From JACPRL01 sp035573715 (GTDB lineage: Bacteria; Acidobacteriota; Terriglobia; Acidiferrales; 2-02-FULL-67-57), in the NCBI GenBank assembly GCA_035573715.1, contig DATLZZ010000025.1, forward strand, positions 62,001 through 126,000: 64,000 nucleotides of DNA. The letters run 5' to 3'. Both the position numbers and the translations under genes were made by a program. Within the stretch, counting starts at the first letter, position 1, and each line of letters opens with the position of its first letter. The notes below the pieces were generated by a model. That model saw only the letters and a list, made by a program, of their open reading frames with translations. It made no database searches and was not told where the DNA came from. This document shows positions 26,150 through 34,064 of this stretch, piece by piece.

Positions 26150-26931
26150 GGCTGGTGCTCAAGCTCGGCGGGGCGGCGCTCGACGACGCGGCGCTGCTGG
26201 CGCGCTTCGCGCAGACGGTCGCCGGCTTGGCGCGGCGCGGCCATCAGGTCGCCGTCGTTCACGGCGGCGGCAGGTGGCTGACGCGCACGCTCGAGCGCCT
26301 CGGCAAGAAGAGTGAATTCATTGACGGCCTGCGGGTCACCGACGCCGAGACCCGCGACGTGGCTCTGATGGTGCTCGCCGGCCACGTCAACAAGAAGCTG
26401 GTGGCGGCGCTGGCGGGCGCCGGCCAGGCCGCCGTCGGGCTCTGCGGCGGCGATGGTCTGAGCTTCCGGGCCCGCAAGCGCCGCTGCAATGGCCGCGACC
26501 TCGGCTTTGTCGGCGAGGTTTCGACCGCCGACGCCCGTTGGATGGCCGCGCTCTGGGCCGGTGGCGCCGTTCCGGTGCTCGCCAGCCTGGCGCTCGGCGC
26601 CGATGGCGAATATTACAACATCAATGCCGACCAGATGGCGGCCGCCTGCGCGCTCGCCTGCCGCGCCGAGACGCTGGTTTTCCTCACCGACGTCCCCGGG
26701 GTATGGAACGCCGAGCGCGAAGTCATCCGGCGGCTCTCGGCGGCCGAGATCAGCGCCCTGGCCGCAGGCGCCGTCATCCGCGGCGGCATGCTGCCGAAGC
26801 TCGATGCCTGCCGCCAGGCGCTGGCCGGCGGCGTCGCTCGCGTGCAGATTGTCCCCGCCAGGTCGGTGAAGGCTCTGCTGAAGCTCGGCGGCCCGCGCCC
26901 GCGCGTGGGCACCGAGGTGGTGGCCGCATGA
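26146..26931 (+). CDS. argB: Acetylglutamate kinase
   Basis: Phosphorylates N-acetylglutamate, usually the arginine-inhibited step in organisms with ArgJ. It has 261 residues from a GTG that overlaps the argC stop (GTGA). Amino-acid kinase motifs: LVLKLGGAAL at the start, VVHGGGRW (substrate loop), FIDGLRVTD, YYNINADQMAAACALA and LVFLTDVPGVW. It lacks the N-terminal extension associated with arginine-sensitive hexameric kinases, so end-product inhibition may act elsewhere; this is inference. Confidence 0.95.
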   Translation: MRLVLKLGGAALDDAALLARFAQTVAGLARRGHQVAVVHGGGRWLTRTLERLGKKSEFIDGLRVTDAETRDVALMVLAGHVNKKLVAALAGAGQAAVGLCGGDGLSFRARKRRCNGRDLGFVGEVSTADARWMAALWAGGAVPVLASLALGADGEYYNINADQMAAACALACRAETLVFLTDVPGVWNAEREVIRRLSAAEISALAAGAVIRGGMLPKLDACRQALAGGVARVQIVPARSVKALLKLGGPRPRVGTEVVAA

Positions 26932-28157
26932 GCCTGGCTGCGGTGCGGCGCGCCGAAGCCGCGGTGCTGCTTCACACCTACGACCGCCTGCCGGTTTTGT
27001 TCCGCCGCGGCCGCGGCGTCTATCTGTACGACGAAAACGGCCGCGCCTATCTCGACTTTCTCACCGGCATCGGCGTCAACGCGCTCGGCCACGGCCACCC
27101 CGCCATTCGGCGGACGCTGGTCGCGCAGGGCCGGCGGCTGCTGCACGTCTCCAACCTCTTCTATCACGACTATCAGGCGGCGCTGGCGCGCAAGCTGACG
27201 CGGATCTCCGGCCTCGACCGCGTCTTCTTCACCAATAGCGGCACGGAAGCCATCGAAGGCGCGCTCAAGCTGGCGCGCGCCTATGCGCGGCTCAACAATC
27301 CCAATGGCCGCAAGCCGCGCTGGCGCCTGCTGGCGCTCGACAATTCTTTCCACGGCCGCACCTTCGGCGCCCTGGCCGCTACCGGCCAGGCCAAGTACCG
27401 CGCCCCGTTTCTGCCGCTGATGCCGGGTGTGCGCTTCGTGCGCTTCAATGACGTGCGCGACCTCGAGAAGCAGTTCGATTCGTCCGTGTGCGCGGTGCTG
27501 CTCGAGCCGATTCAGGGCGAAGGCGGCATCCAGCCGCTCCGTCCGGCGTTTCTCGAGCGCGCCCGAGCTCTGACGCGCCGGCACGACGCGCTGCTCATCG
27601 CCGATGAAATCCAATGCGGCCTGGGCCGCACCGGCCGCTGGTTCGCTTTTCAAGCCTACGGAGTTCAGCCTGACATCGTGACCGTGGCCAAGCCGCTGGC
27701 GGCTGGGCTGCCGCTGGGCGCGATTCTGGCCAGCGAGCGGGTGGCGCGCGCCTTCCATCCCGGCATGCACGGAACCACGTTCGGCGGCGGTCCGCTGGCG
27801 TGCGCCGTGGGCCTGGCCTTTCTCGAAACCATCGAGCGCGAACGCCTGCTGGTCAACGTCCGGCGAATGGGCAACTACTTCCGCTCGCGGCTGGGAGAAT
27901 TGCAGCACCGCTACGACTTCATCCGGACGGTGCGCGGCATGGGCCTGATGCTGGCGATGGATCTCGCCTTTCCCGGCAACGACGTCGTCAAGCAGGCCTT
28001 GTCTCGCGGCGTGGTCATCAACTGCACCCACAACACCGTGCTGCGCTTTCTGCCGCCCTACATCCTCGACCGGCACCACGTCGACAAAGTGATTTCCGTC
28101 CTCAACTCAATCTTCGCTCAGATGCAAGCGGAGAAAAGGAGCGCTGCAACCCAGTGA
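26928..28157 (+). CDS. argD: Acetylornithine aminotransferase
   Basis: PLP enzyme converting N-acetylglutamate semialdehyde to N-acetylornithine. It has 409 residues from the ATG overlapping the argB stop. Class III aminotransferase blocks: YLDFLTGIGVNALGHGHP, FFTNSGTEAIEGALKLAR, NSFHGRTFGALAATGQ, LIADEIQCGLGRTG with the PLP-binding Asp, TVAKPLAAGLPLGA with the Schiff-base Lys, and HGTTFGGGPLACAVG. Many ArgD proteins also act on succinyl-diaminopimelate in lysine synthesis. No separate dapC is visible in the window. Confidence 0.95.
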   Translation: MSLAAVRRAEAAVLLHTYDRLPVLFRRGRGVYLYDENGRAYLDFLTGIGVNALGHGHPAIRRTLVAQGRRLLHVSNLFYHDYQAALARKLTRISGLDRVFFTNSGTEAIEGALKLARAYARLNNPNGRKPRWRLLALDNSFHGRTFGALAATGQAKYRAPFLPLMPGVRFVRFNDVRDLEKQFDSSVCAVLLEPIQGEGGIQPLRPAFLERARALTRRHDALLIADEIQCGLGRTGRWFAFQAYGVQPDIVTVAKPLAAGLPLGAILASERVARAFHPGMHGTTFGGGPLACAVGLAFLETIERERLLVNVRRMGNYFRSRLGELQHRYDFIRTVRGMGLMLAMDLAFPGNDVVKQALSRGVVINCTHNTVLRFLPPYILDRHHVDKVISVLNSIFAQMQAEKRSAATQ

Positions 28158-29137
28158 GCACCGTCAAAGCCATCCGCAAGCTCGCCAAGCCCGACCTGCT
28201 GTCGATTGCCGACCTGACTCCGGGAGAAGTGGAAAGCATTTTCGAGTTGTCGAGCCTGGTCAAGGCGCGCCCGGGGGAGTTTGCGCGCGCGCTGGCCGGC
28301 AAGCAACTGGTGCTTATCTTTGAGAAGCCCTCGCTGCGCACGCGGGTGACGTTTGAAGTCGGCATGGGCGCGCTGGGCGGCCGCGCGCTTTTTATTGACC
28401 AGACCGGCTCGCGGCTGGGCGCGCGCGAATCACTGCCCGACGTGGCCCGCAACCTCGAGCGCTGGGTGGACGGCATCGTCCTCCGCACCTTCGCCCACCA
28501 GACCATTACCGAAATGGCCGCGCACGCTGCGGTGCCGGTCGTCAACGCCCTGAGCGACCGCGAGCATCCCTGCCAGGCGCTGGCCGACTACTTCACGCTG
28601 CTGGAAAAGTTCCACGACCTGAAGCCGCTGAAGCTGGCTTTCGTCGGCGACGGCAACAACGTGGCCCACTCGCTGCTGCTGACCGCGGCGCGGCTCGGCA
28701 GCCGCATCGCCGTGGCCACGCCGCCGGGGTTCGAGCCTGCGGCCGACATCGTCCAAGCGGCAGTTGAGATGGCCGCGCAGACCGGTGCGAGCATCCAGCT
28801 CACCTACGACCCTGAGGAAGCCCTCGCCGGCGCCGACGCCGTCTACACCGACGTCTGGGCCAGTATGGGCCAGGAGCACGAAGCCGGCGAGCGCCGCAAC
28901 GTCTTCGCCTCTTTTCAGGTGGACGACGAGCTGATGAGCCACGCTGCGCCCCACGCCGTCTTCATGCACTGCCTGCCGGCGCACCGCGGCGACGAAGTCA
29001 CCGACGCAGTGATGGATTCGCCCCGCTCGGTGGTGTTCGACCAGGCCGAGAACCGCCTGCACATCCAGAAGGCCATCCTCCTGCTTCTCCTCGGCAACGG
29101 CGGCAACGGCCGCCGCTCGCGGTGCGCCCATGCCTGA
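28154..29137 (+). CDS. argF: Ornithine carbamoyltransferase
   Basis: Makes citrulline from ornithine and carbamoyl phosphate. It has 327 residues from a GTG overlapping the argD stop. The carbamoyl phosphate motif is EKPSLRTRVTFEVGMGALGG, with VLRTFAHQ, DREHPCQALADY and VGDGNNVAHSLL (ornithine loop region), DVWASMGQE and MHCLPAHRGDEV with the catalytic Cys. These match plain ornithine rather than acetyl- or succinyl-ornithine transcarbamylases, consistent with ArgJ supplying free ornithine. The tail is Gly/Arg-rich (GNGGNGRRSR) and overlaps argG by eight bases. Confidence 0.95.
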   Translation: MSTVKAIRKLAKPDLLSIADLTPGEVESIFELSSLVKARPGEFARALAGKQLVLIFEKPSLRTRVTFEVGMGALGGRALFIDQTGSRLGARESLPDVARNLERWVDGIVLRTFAHQTITEMAAHAAVPVVNALSDREHPCQALADYFTLLEKFHDLKPLKLAFVGDGNNVAHSLLLTAARLGSRIAVATPPGFEPAADIVQAAVEMAAQTGASIQLTYDPEEALAGADAVYTDVWASMGQEHEAGERRNVFASFQVDDELMSHAAPHAVFMHCLPAHRGDEVTDAVMDSPRSVVFDQAENRLHIQKAILLLLLGNGGNGRRSRCAHA

Positions 29138-30335
29138 GAAAGTCGTTCTGGCCTACTCCGGCGGGCTGGACACCTCCATCATCGTCCCCTGGCTGAAGGA
29201 GAACTACGACTGCGAGGTCATCGCCATGATCGGCGACGTCGGCCAGGCCGACGACCTCAAAGCGGTGGAGGAAAAAGCCCGGCGCACCGGCGCCGCTGAA
29301 GTCGTGGTCGCCGATCTCCGCCGCGAGTTCGTCACCGACTACATCTTTCCCACCCTGCGCGCGGGCGCGGTCTACGAATACAAGTACCTGCTCGGCACTT
29401 CGATGGCGCGGCCGGTGCTGGCCAAGGCCCAGGTCGAAACGGCGAAACGCTTCGGCGCCACTGCCGTCGCCCACGGCTGCACGGGCAAGGGCAACGACCA
29501 GGTGCGGTTCGAGTTGACCTACCAGGCGCTGGCCCCGCACCTGAGGGTCATTGCGCCGTGGCGCGAGTGGAACATCAATTCGCGCGAAGATGCGATTGAG
29601 TACGCGAAGAAGCACAACGTTCCCATTGCGCAGACGCGCGAGAGGATCCACAGCCGCGACCGCAACCTCTGGCACCTGAGCCACGAGGGCGGGGAACTGG
29701 AAGACCCGGCCAACGCCCCGCTGCCCACGACCTGGCAGCTCACCCTTTCGCCGCAACAGGCGCCCGACCAGCCCGAGCGCGTCGAAATCGGCTTCGAGGC
29801 CGGCACGCCGGTCAGCGTCAACGGCCAGCGGTTCGATCCCGAAGTGTTGATTGAGAAGCTGAACGAGATTGGCGGCCGGCACGCCATCGGCCGCGCCGAC
29901 GTGGTGGAGAACCGCTTCGTCGGCATCAAGTCGCGCGGCTGCTACGAAACGCCCGGCGGCACCTTGCTGGTCGCCGCCCACCAGGAGCTCGAGGCGCTCT
30001 GCCTCGACCGCGATCTCGCCCACTTCAAGCAGCACCTGGCGCTGCGCTACGCCGAGCTGGTGTACTTCGGGTTCTGGTTCACACCGCTGCGGGAGGCCAT
30101 TGACGCCTTCGTCAACGTCACCCAGCGCGCCGTTACGGGCAGCGTGGCGCTGGAGCTCTACAAGGGCAACGTCACGACCGTCTCGCGCCGCTCGCCGTTT
30201 TCGCTCTACCGCACCGACCTGGCCGCTTTCACCATGGGCGGAGCCTACAACCCCAAGGACGCCGAAGGCTTCATCCGGCTGCTGGGTCTGCCGTCGCGGG
30301 TGCGCGCGGCGCTGGAGCAGGAGAAGCGCGGATGA
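29130..30335 (+). CDS. argG: Argininosuccinate synthase
   Basis: ATP-dependent condensation of citrulline and aspartate. It has 401 residues. The N-type ATP pyrophosphatase motif is LAYSGGLDTSIIVPWLKE at the N-terminus. EYKYLLGTSMARPVLAK, AVAHGCTGKGNDQVRFE and LTYQALAP (aspartate and citrulline binding) follow, and TMGGAYNPKDAEGFIRL closes the protein. It overlaps argF by eight bases and argH by four, so the last steps are translationally coupled. Confidence 0.97.
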   Translation: MPEKVVLAYSGGLDTSIIVPWLKENYDCEVIAMIGDVGQADDLKAVEEKARRTGAAEVVVADLRREFVTDYIFPTLRAGAVYEYKYLLGTSMARPVLAKAQVETAKRFGATAVAHGCTGKGNDQVRFELTYQALAPHLRVIAPWREWNINSREDAIEYAKKHNVPIAQTRERIHSRDRNLWHLSHEGGELEDPANAPLPTTWQLTLSPQQAPDQPERVEIGFEAGTPVSVNGQRFDPEVLIEKLNEIGGRHAIGRADVVENRFVGIKSRGCYETPGGTLLVAAHQELEALCLDRDLAHFKQHLALRYAELVYFGFWFTPLREAIDAFVNVTQRAVTGSVALELYKGNVTTVSRRSPFSLYRTDLAAFTMGGAYNPKDAEGFIRLLGLPSRVRAALEQEKRG

Positions 30336-31741
30336 CCAAAATGTGGAGCGGGCGCTTCGCCGGCTCGGGCCTCGATCCGGGCTTCGAGCAGTGGCAGCGC
30401 TCCTTTCCCTTCGACCAGCGCCTGCTGCCGCAAGAGCTCGCCGCCAGCCGCGCTTACGCTGAAGCATTGGCGAAAGCCGGCGCGCTGACGGCTGAGGAGT
30501 GCAGGAAGATTCTCGACGGCCTGGCGCAGGTGGAGAAGAAAGTCGCGGCCGAGCCGGTGCTGCTCGAATCGTCCGATGCCGAAGATGTCCACCACTTCGT
30601 CGAGCAGCAGCTCGTCGCGCTCGTCGGCGACGTCGGCTCCAAGCTCCACACCGGCCGCAGTCGCAACGAGCAGATTGCCACCGACCTGCGGCTGTTCGTC
30701 CGCGCTCGGTGCGACGCGATTGGCGGCCAACTGGCGGAGCTCATCGGCGTCTTCGTTGAGCGTGCCAAGACGCTGGGGGAGACGGCGATGCCGGCCTACA
30801 CCCACTTGCAGCGGGCCGAACCGGTGCTGGCCGCGCACTGGTTGCTGGCCTATGCCGAGATGTTTTTCCGCGACGCCGAGCGCCTGGCCGAGTGCCGCAG
30901 GCGCGTCAACACCCTGCCGCTGGGTTCCGGCGCCGTGGCGGGCGCTTGGGTCAAGCTCGACCGCGAGGCGATGGCCCAGGCGCTGGGGTTCGAGCGCCTC
31001 TCAGCCAACAGTGTGGACGCGACCAGTGACCGCGACTTCGCGCTGGAGTTCCTGCACGCCCTGTCGTTCCTTGCGCTCCACCTCAGCCGTTGGGCCGAAG
31101 AGATGACGCTGTTTTCGACGGCGGAGTTCGGATTCGTGGAGCTCCCCGAGGCCTTTGCCACCGGCTCGAGCGCCATGCCGCAGAAAAAGAATCCCGACGC
31201 GCTCGAGCTTCTGCGGGGCAAAACCGGGCGCGTGGCCGGCGCGGCGGTGGCGCTCTTCACGATGCTGAAGGGCCTGCCGCTGGCCTACAACAAAGACATG
31301 CAGGAAAGCCAGGAGCCGCTGTTCGATGCCGCGGACACAGTGAGCAGCGCGCTCGGGATTGCCGGCGGGCTGCTGCGGGCGGTGAGCTTCGACACCGAAC
31401 GAATGGGGCAGGCGGCGCGGGCGCCGTTCTTGAACGCAACGGCGGCGGCGAACTACCTCGCCCGGCGCGGCGTGCCCTTTCGCCAGGCGCACGCCGCCAT
31501 CGGCCAGGCGGTGCGCTACTGCCTGGAAAAGAACAAGAGGCTCGAGACGCTCTCGCTGGACGAATTGCGCCAGTTCAGCCCCGCCTTCGCCGACGATTTT
31601 CCGCACGCGCTGGAGTTGAGCGCCGCGCTGGCCGAGCACGACGTCGTCGGCGGCACCGCGCCCGCGCGGGTAAGGCAGGCGCTGGCGGAAGCCGAGCAGC
31701 GCCTGAAGGCGGTGAAGGAGGCACTCCGTGCGCACGCGTAA
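30332..31741 (+). CDS. argH: Argininosuccinate lyase
   Basis: Final step, splitting argininosuccinate into arginine and fumarate. It has 469 residues. Fumarase/aspartase superfamily blocks: MWSGRFAGSGLDPGFEQWQRS, VHHFVEQQLVALVGD, LHTGRSRNEQIATDLRL, PAYTHLQRAEPVLAAHWLLA (catalytic His) and the signature GSSAMPQKKNPDALELLRGK with the catalytic Ser. It overlaps the following acetyltransferase by 14 bases, an argH-NAGS arrangement also seen in other bacteria. Confidence 0.97.
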   Translation: MTKMWSGRFAGSGLDPGFEQWQRSFPFDQRLLPQELAASRAYAEALAKAGALTAEECRKILDGLAQVEKKVAAEPVLLESSDAEDVHHFVEQQLVALVGDVGSKLHTGRSRNEQIATDLRLFVRARCDAIGGQLAELIGVFVERAKTLGETAMPAYTHLQRAEPVLAAHWLLAYAEMFFRDAERLAECRRRVNTLPLGSGAVAGAWVKLDREAMAQALGFERLSANSVDATSDRDFALEFLHALSFLALHLSRWAEEMTLFSTAEFGFVELPEAFATGSSAMPQKKNPDALELLRGKTGRVAGAAVALFTMLKGLPLAYNKDMQESQEPLFDAADTVSSALGIAGGLLRAVSFDTERMGQAARAPFLNATAAANYLARRGVPFRQAHAAIGQAVRYCLEKNKRLETLSLDELRQFSPAFADDFPHALELSAALAEHDVVGGTAPARVRQALAEAEQRLKAVKEALRAHA

Positions 31742-32297
31742 GGCGCGGCTGCCGGATGCGCCGCGGATTTACGAGCTCATCGGCATCTACTCGCGGCAGA
31801 CGATTCTGCTGCCGCGCTCGCAGGATGAAATCTGCGAAAACATCCACAACTTCACGGTGGCGGTCGAGGCCGGGCGAGTGGTGGGCTGCGGCGGGCTGCA
31901 CTTCTACGGGCCCAGCCTGGCCGAGGTGCGCTCCCTCGCCGTCGCCCCGGATTGGCAGCACCGCGGCGCCGGCCAGCGTATCGTACGCGCACTGCTGCGC
32001 GAAGCGCGCAAGCACGGCATCGAGCAAATCTGTCTCTTCACCCACATCCCCGACTTCTTCGGGAAGCTTGGTTTCGTGCCTGTGCCGCACCAGGCCCTGC
32101 CGGAAAAAATGTTCAAGGACTGTCTCAAGTGCCCGCGGGTGCAGTGCTGCGACGAAGTGGCGATGGTCTACGGCAGCGTGGAGGTGTTTGCTCAAGCGCG
32201 CAGCGAGCAATGGGCCAACGCGCTGGACTCTGCAAGCGGGCGTCCCCGGCCGGCAGCCCCCTCTTTCACTCAAATCACTTCGCGTTGGCCCGGATGA
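31728..32297 (+). CDS. GNAT acetyltransferase, probable short-form N-acetylglutamate synthase
   Basis: A 189-residue GNAT protein starting at GTG 31728 inside argH. The fold shows RKARLPDAPRIYELIGIY, VVGCGGLHFYGPSLAEVRSLAV (strand 4) and the acetyl-CoA loop WQHRGAGQRIVRALL, then FFGKLGFVPVPHQALPEKM. The Cys pairs in DCLKCPRVQCCDEVAMVY are characteristic of short ArgA-like N-acetyltransferases placed next to argH. Together with ArgJ it would prime the acetyl cycle, where ArgJ recycles the acetyl group and this enzyme replenishes it. The last 40 residues are low-complexity and continue into the argJ start, so the functional domain may end earlier. Confidence 0.85.
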   Translation: MRTRKARLPDAPRIYELIGIYSRQTILLPRSQDEICENIHNFTVAVEAGRVVGCGGLHFYGPSLAEVRSLAVAPDWQHRGAGQRIVRALLREARKHGIEQICLFTHIPDFFGKLGFVPVPHQALPEKMFKDCLKCPRVQCCDEVAMVYGSVEVFAQARSEQWANALDSASGRPRPAAPSFTQITSRWPG

Positions 32298-33508
32298 CGA
32301 GCCGCTCGCTCCGCGTTCCGCGCGGGTTCCGTTTCGCCGGGGTTGCGGCCGGCATCAAGCAGAGCGGCCGCCCCGACCTCGGTTTGGTTGAAGTGGCCTC
32401 GGGGGCCACCGCCGCTGCGGTCTTCACCAGCAATCGAGTGAAGGCGGCGCCGCTCCACGTGGGCCGTCGTCACCTGCAGCGGGCGCGTGGACGGCTGCGT
32501 GCGCTCGTCGTCAACTCCGGCAACGCCAACTGCGCCACCGGAACGGCGGGTCTTCGTGCCGCCGAGCAAACCTGCCGCGCCGTCGCCCATCAACTTGGCC
32601 TGCGGCCCCACGAGGCTTTCCCCGCGTCCACCGGCGTGATTGGAGTGCGCTTGCCGGTGAAGCGCATCCTGGCGGCCTTACCTGAGCTTCGTCGTGGGCT
32701 CTCCTCCTCGTCGGCGGCCGTGCGCCGCTTCGCGCGCGCCATTATGACGACCGACACGCGGCCGAAGCTCGCCGGGGCTCGCTTCGACTGCGGTTCGGCG
32801 CGCGGCGTTCTGCTGGGAATTGCCAAAGGCGCGGGAATGATTCATCCGCGCCTGGCGGTGAAGCGCGCGACGATGCTGGTTTATCTGTTCACCGATGTGG
32901 CCGCCACGCCGGCGCAATTGGGCCGGCTGCTGCGCAACGCCTGCGCGCGCACCTTCAATCGCATCAGCGTGGATGGGGACACTTCGACGAACGACACGGT
33001 GCTATTGCTGGCGAGCGGCGCCAGCGGATTGCGCGTTCGGCGCGGGGCGGACGAAATGAATCTGGCTGCGGCGCTGGAAGCTGTGTGCGCTTCGCTGGCG
33101 AAACAGATTGTGAGCGACGGCGAAGGTGTGCGGCACGTTGTCGAGCTGCGCGTCGAAGGGGCGCGCACCGAAGCCGAGGCCGAGCAAGTTGCCCGCTCCA
33201 TCGCCAACTCTCCTCTGGTCAAGACCGCCTGGGCGGGCGCCGACCCCAACTGGGGACGCATCCTGGCGGCGGTGGGGAACTCCGGCGTGGCAGTTGACCC
33301 GGGGCGCGTGGACATCTTCTTCGGACACATCCAAGTCTGCCGCCGCGGCGCTGCCTGGCCGTTCAATGACAGCGCCGCGCACCGCTACCTCAGTCGCCGC
33401 GAGTTTCGGGTTCGCGTGCGCCTGGGATGCGGCCGCGCCGGGGTCCGCTTCTGGACTTGCGACCTCACCAAGGGCTACATCCAGACCAACGCCGAATACC
33501 GCACCTAG
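32294..33508 (+). CDS. argJ: Bifunctional ornithine acetyltransferase/N-acetylglutamate synthase
   Basis: Moves the acetyl group from N-acetylornithine to glutamate, closing the acetyl cycle. It has 404 residues from the ATG overlapping the acetyltransferase stop. Blocks seen: FRFAGVAAGIKQSG, AAAVFTSNRVKAAPLHVG, VVNSGNANCATG, STGVIGVRLP, MTTDTRPK, and after the cleavage site SVDGDTSTNDTVLLLASG, WAGADPNWGRILAAVGNSG and the C-terminal TKGYIQTNAEYRT. The precursor is normally self-cleaved before Thr in A-T-M-L, here Thr193. The segment before it is longer than the consensus G-M-I-x-P-x-M-A-T-M-L, with four or five extra residues (GMIHPRLAVKRATML). Confidence 0.93.
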   Translation: MTSRSLRVPRGFRFAGVAAGIKQSGRPDLGLVEVASGATAAAVFTSNRVKAAPLHVGRRHLQRARGRLRALVVNSGNANCATGTAGLRAAEQTCRAVAHQLGLRPHEAFPASTGVIGVRLPVKRILAALPELRRGLSSSSAAVRRFARAIMTTDTRPKLAGARFDCGSARGVLLGIAKGAGMIHPRLAVKRATMLVYLFTDVAATPAQLGRLLRNACARTFNRISVDGDTSTNDTVLLLASGASGLRVRRGADEMNLAAALEAVCASLAKQIVSDGEGVRHVVELRVEGARTEAEAEQVARSIANSPLVKTAWAGADPNWGRILAAVGNSGVAVDPGRVDIFFGHIQVCRRGAAWPFNDSAAHRYLSRREFRVRVRLGCGRAGVRFWTCDLTKGYIQTNAEYRT

Positions 33509-33512
33509 ATAG

Positions 33513-33568
33513 TCCCCGGCCCGTTTCAGGACCGGGGGAAAGGGATGGCCGGGTTGGGGGGCCCGGCC
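33513..33568 (+). terminator. Two GC-rich hairpins after argJ
   Basis: The first hairpin (33513-33539) pairs TCCCCGG with CCGGGGGA, plus two inner GC pairs, around GTTTCA. The second (33547-33568) pairs GGCCGGG with CCCGGCC perfectly. Neither has a T-run, but together, starting five bases after the argJ stop, they plausibly end the arg transcript or protect its 3' end. Confidence 0.5.
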
Positions 33569-33592
33569 GAAACGCTCTTAACTCGTGGGGGA

Positions 33593-33703
33593 GTGTTGGC
33601 GAGCGCAGGGTGGATGGTAGGACAGGGGTGGTACAGGTTCAATAGTCAGGTAGTCCCTTTCCGGCAGTACCTTGGTGCCACCCCAGGCGCCCCCGCCTAA
33701 CAC
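33593..33703. ncRNA. Candidate rod-like structured RNA, strand uncertain
   Basis: The two ends pair in three consecutive blocks. GTGTTGGCG (33593-33601) pairs with CGCCTAACAC (33694-33703, one bulged T). GCGC (33603-33606) pairs with GCGC (33687-33690). GGGTGG (33608-33613) pairs with CCACCC (33678-33683). These give 19 Watson-Crick pairs separated by small 1x3 internal loops. Inside, AGGGGT/GTCCCT and GGTA/TACC can extend the rod. No ORF fits. I see no RNase P (GAGGAAAGTCC), SRP (GGAAGGAAGCAGCC) or tmRNA landmarks. A 6S-like RNA or an Acidobacteria-specific RNA family is possible, as is co-transcription with the tRNA on the minus strand. Confidence 0.45.
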
Positions 33704-33728
33704 CTTTGTCTTATTGAGGATACAGGAG

Positions 33729-33756
33729 CCTGTCCGAACGACCGTGGAGGGACAGG
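33729..33756 (-). other. Hairpin immediately downstream of tRNA-Ile
   Basis: CCTGTCC and GGACAGG pair perfectly across a 14-base loop, ending eight bases from the mature 3' end of the tRNA on the minus strand. No T-run follows. It may be a processing signal for the tRNA trailer or a transcription pause site. Confidence 0.4.
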
Positions 33757-33763
33757 ATGTAAG

Positions 33764-33836
<73 letters not shown>

Positions 33837-33928
33837 GTCGGTTGGATTGTAGCACTTAACCGGTCGGATAGCGGGGCTTTGCGCCGCGCTGCCCCCGTCC
33901 CACGGCGTTCACCACTAGGCTCTGGCAT

Positions 33929-33951
33929 GCGTTGCAACGCGTTCTGAACGC
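33929..33951. repeat. Two overlapping perfect palindromes
   Basis: GCGTTGCAACGC (33929-33940) and GCGTTCTGAACGC (33939-33951) overlap by two bases in the 228-base gap between the tRNA and the DUF4386 genes. Such tandem palindromes often bind dimeric regulators. The rest of the gap (33837-34064) shows only the tRNA -10 region and nothing else I can name. Confidence 0.45.
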
Positions 33952-34064
33952 ATTTCGACATGCGCCCGGTGCCATCCCACCCTCGAGGCAAAACTAGGGT
34001 TTGGCCGGCTCGATCCTATCGCGCAGCGGGGGCGTTACGGCAAGGATGTGGAAGGGCAAAAGGG

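Noticed and set aside
33509..33763. RNase P RNA, SRP RNA or tmRNA in the arg-tRNA gap
   Set aside because: The hallmark sequences of each are absent. Only an unassigned rod-like structure is supported.
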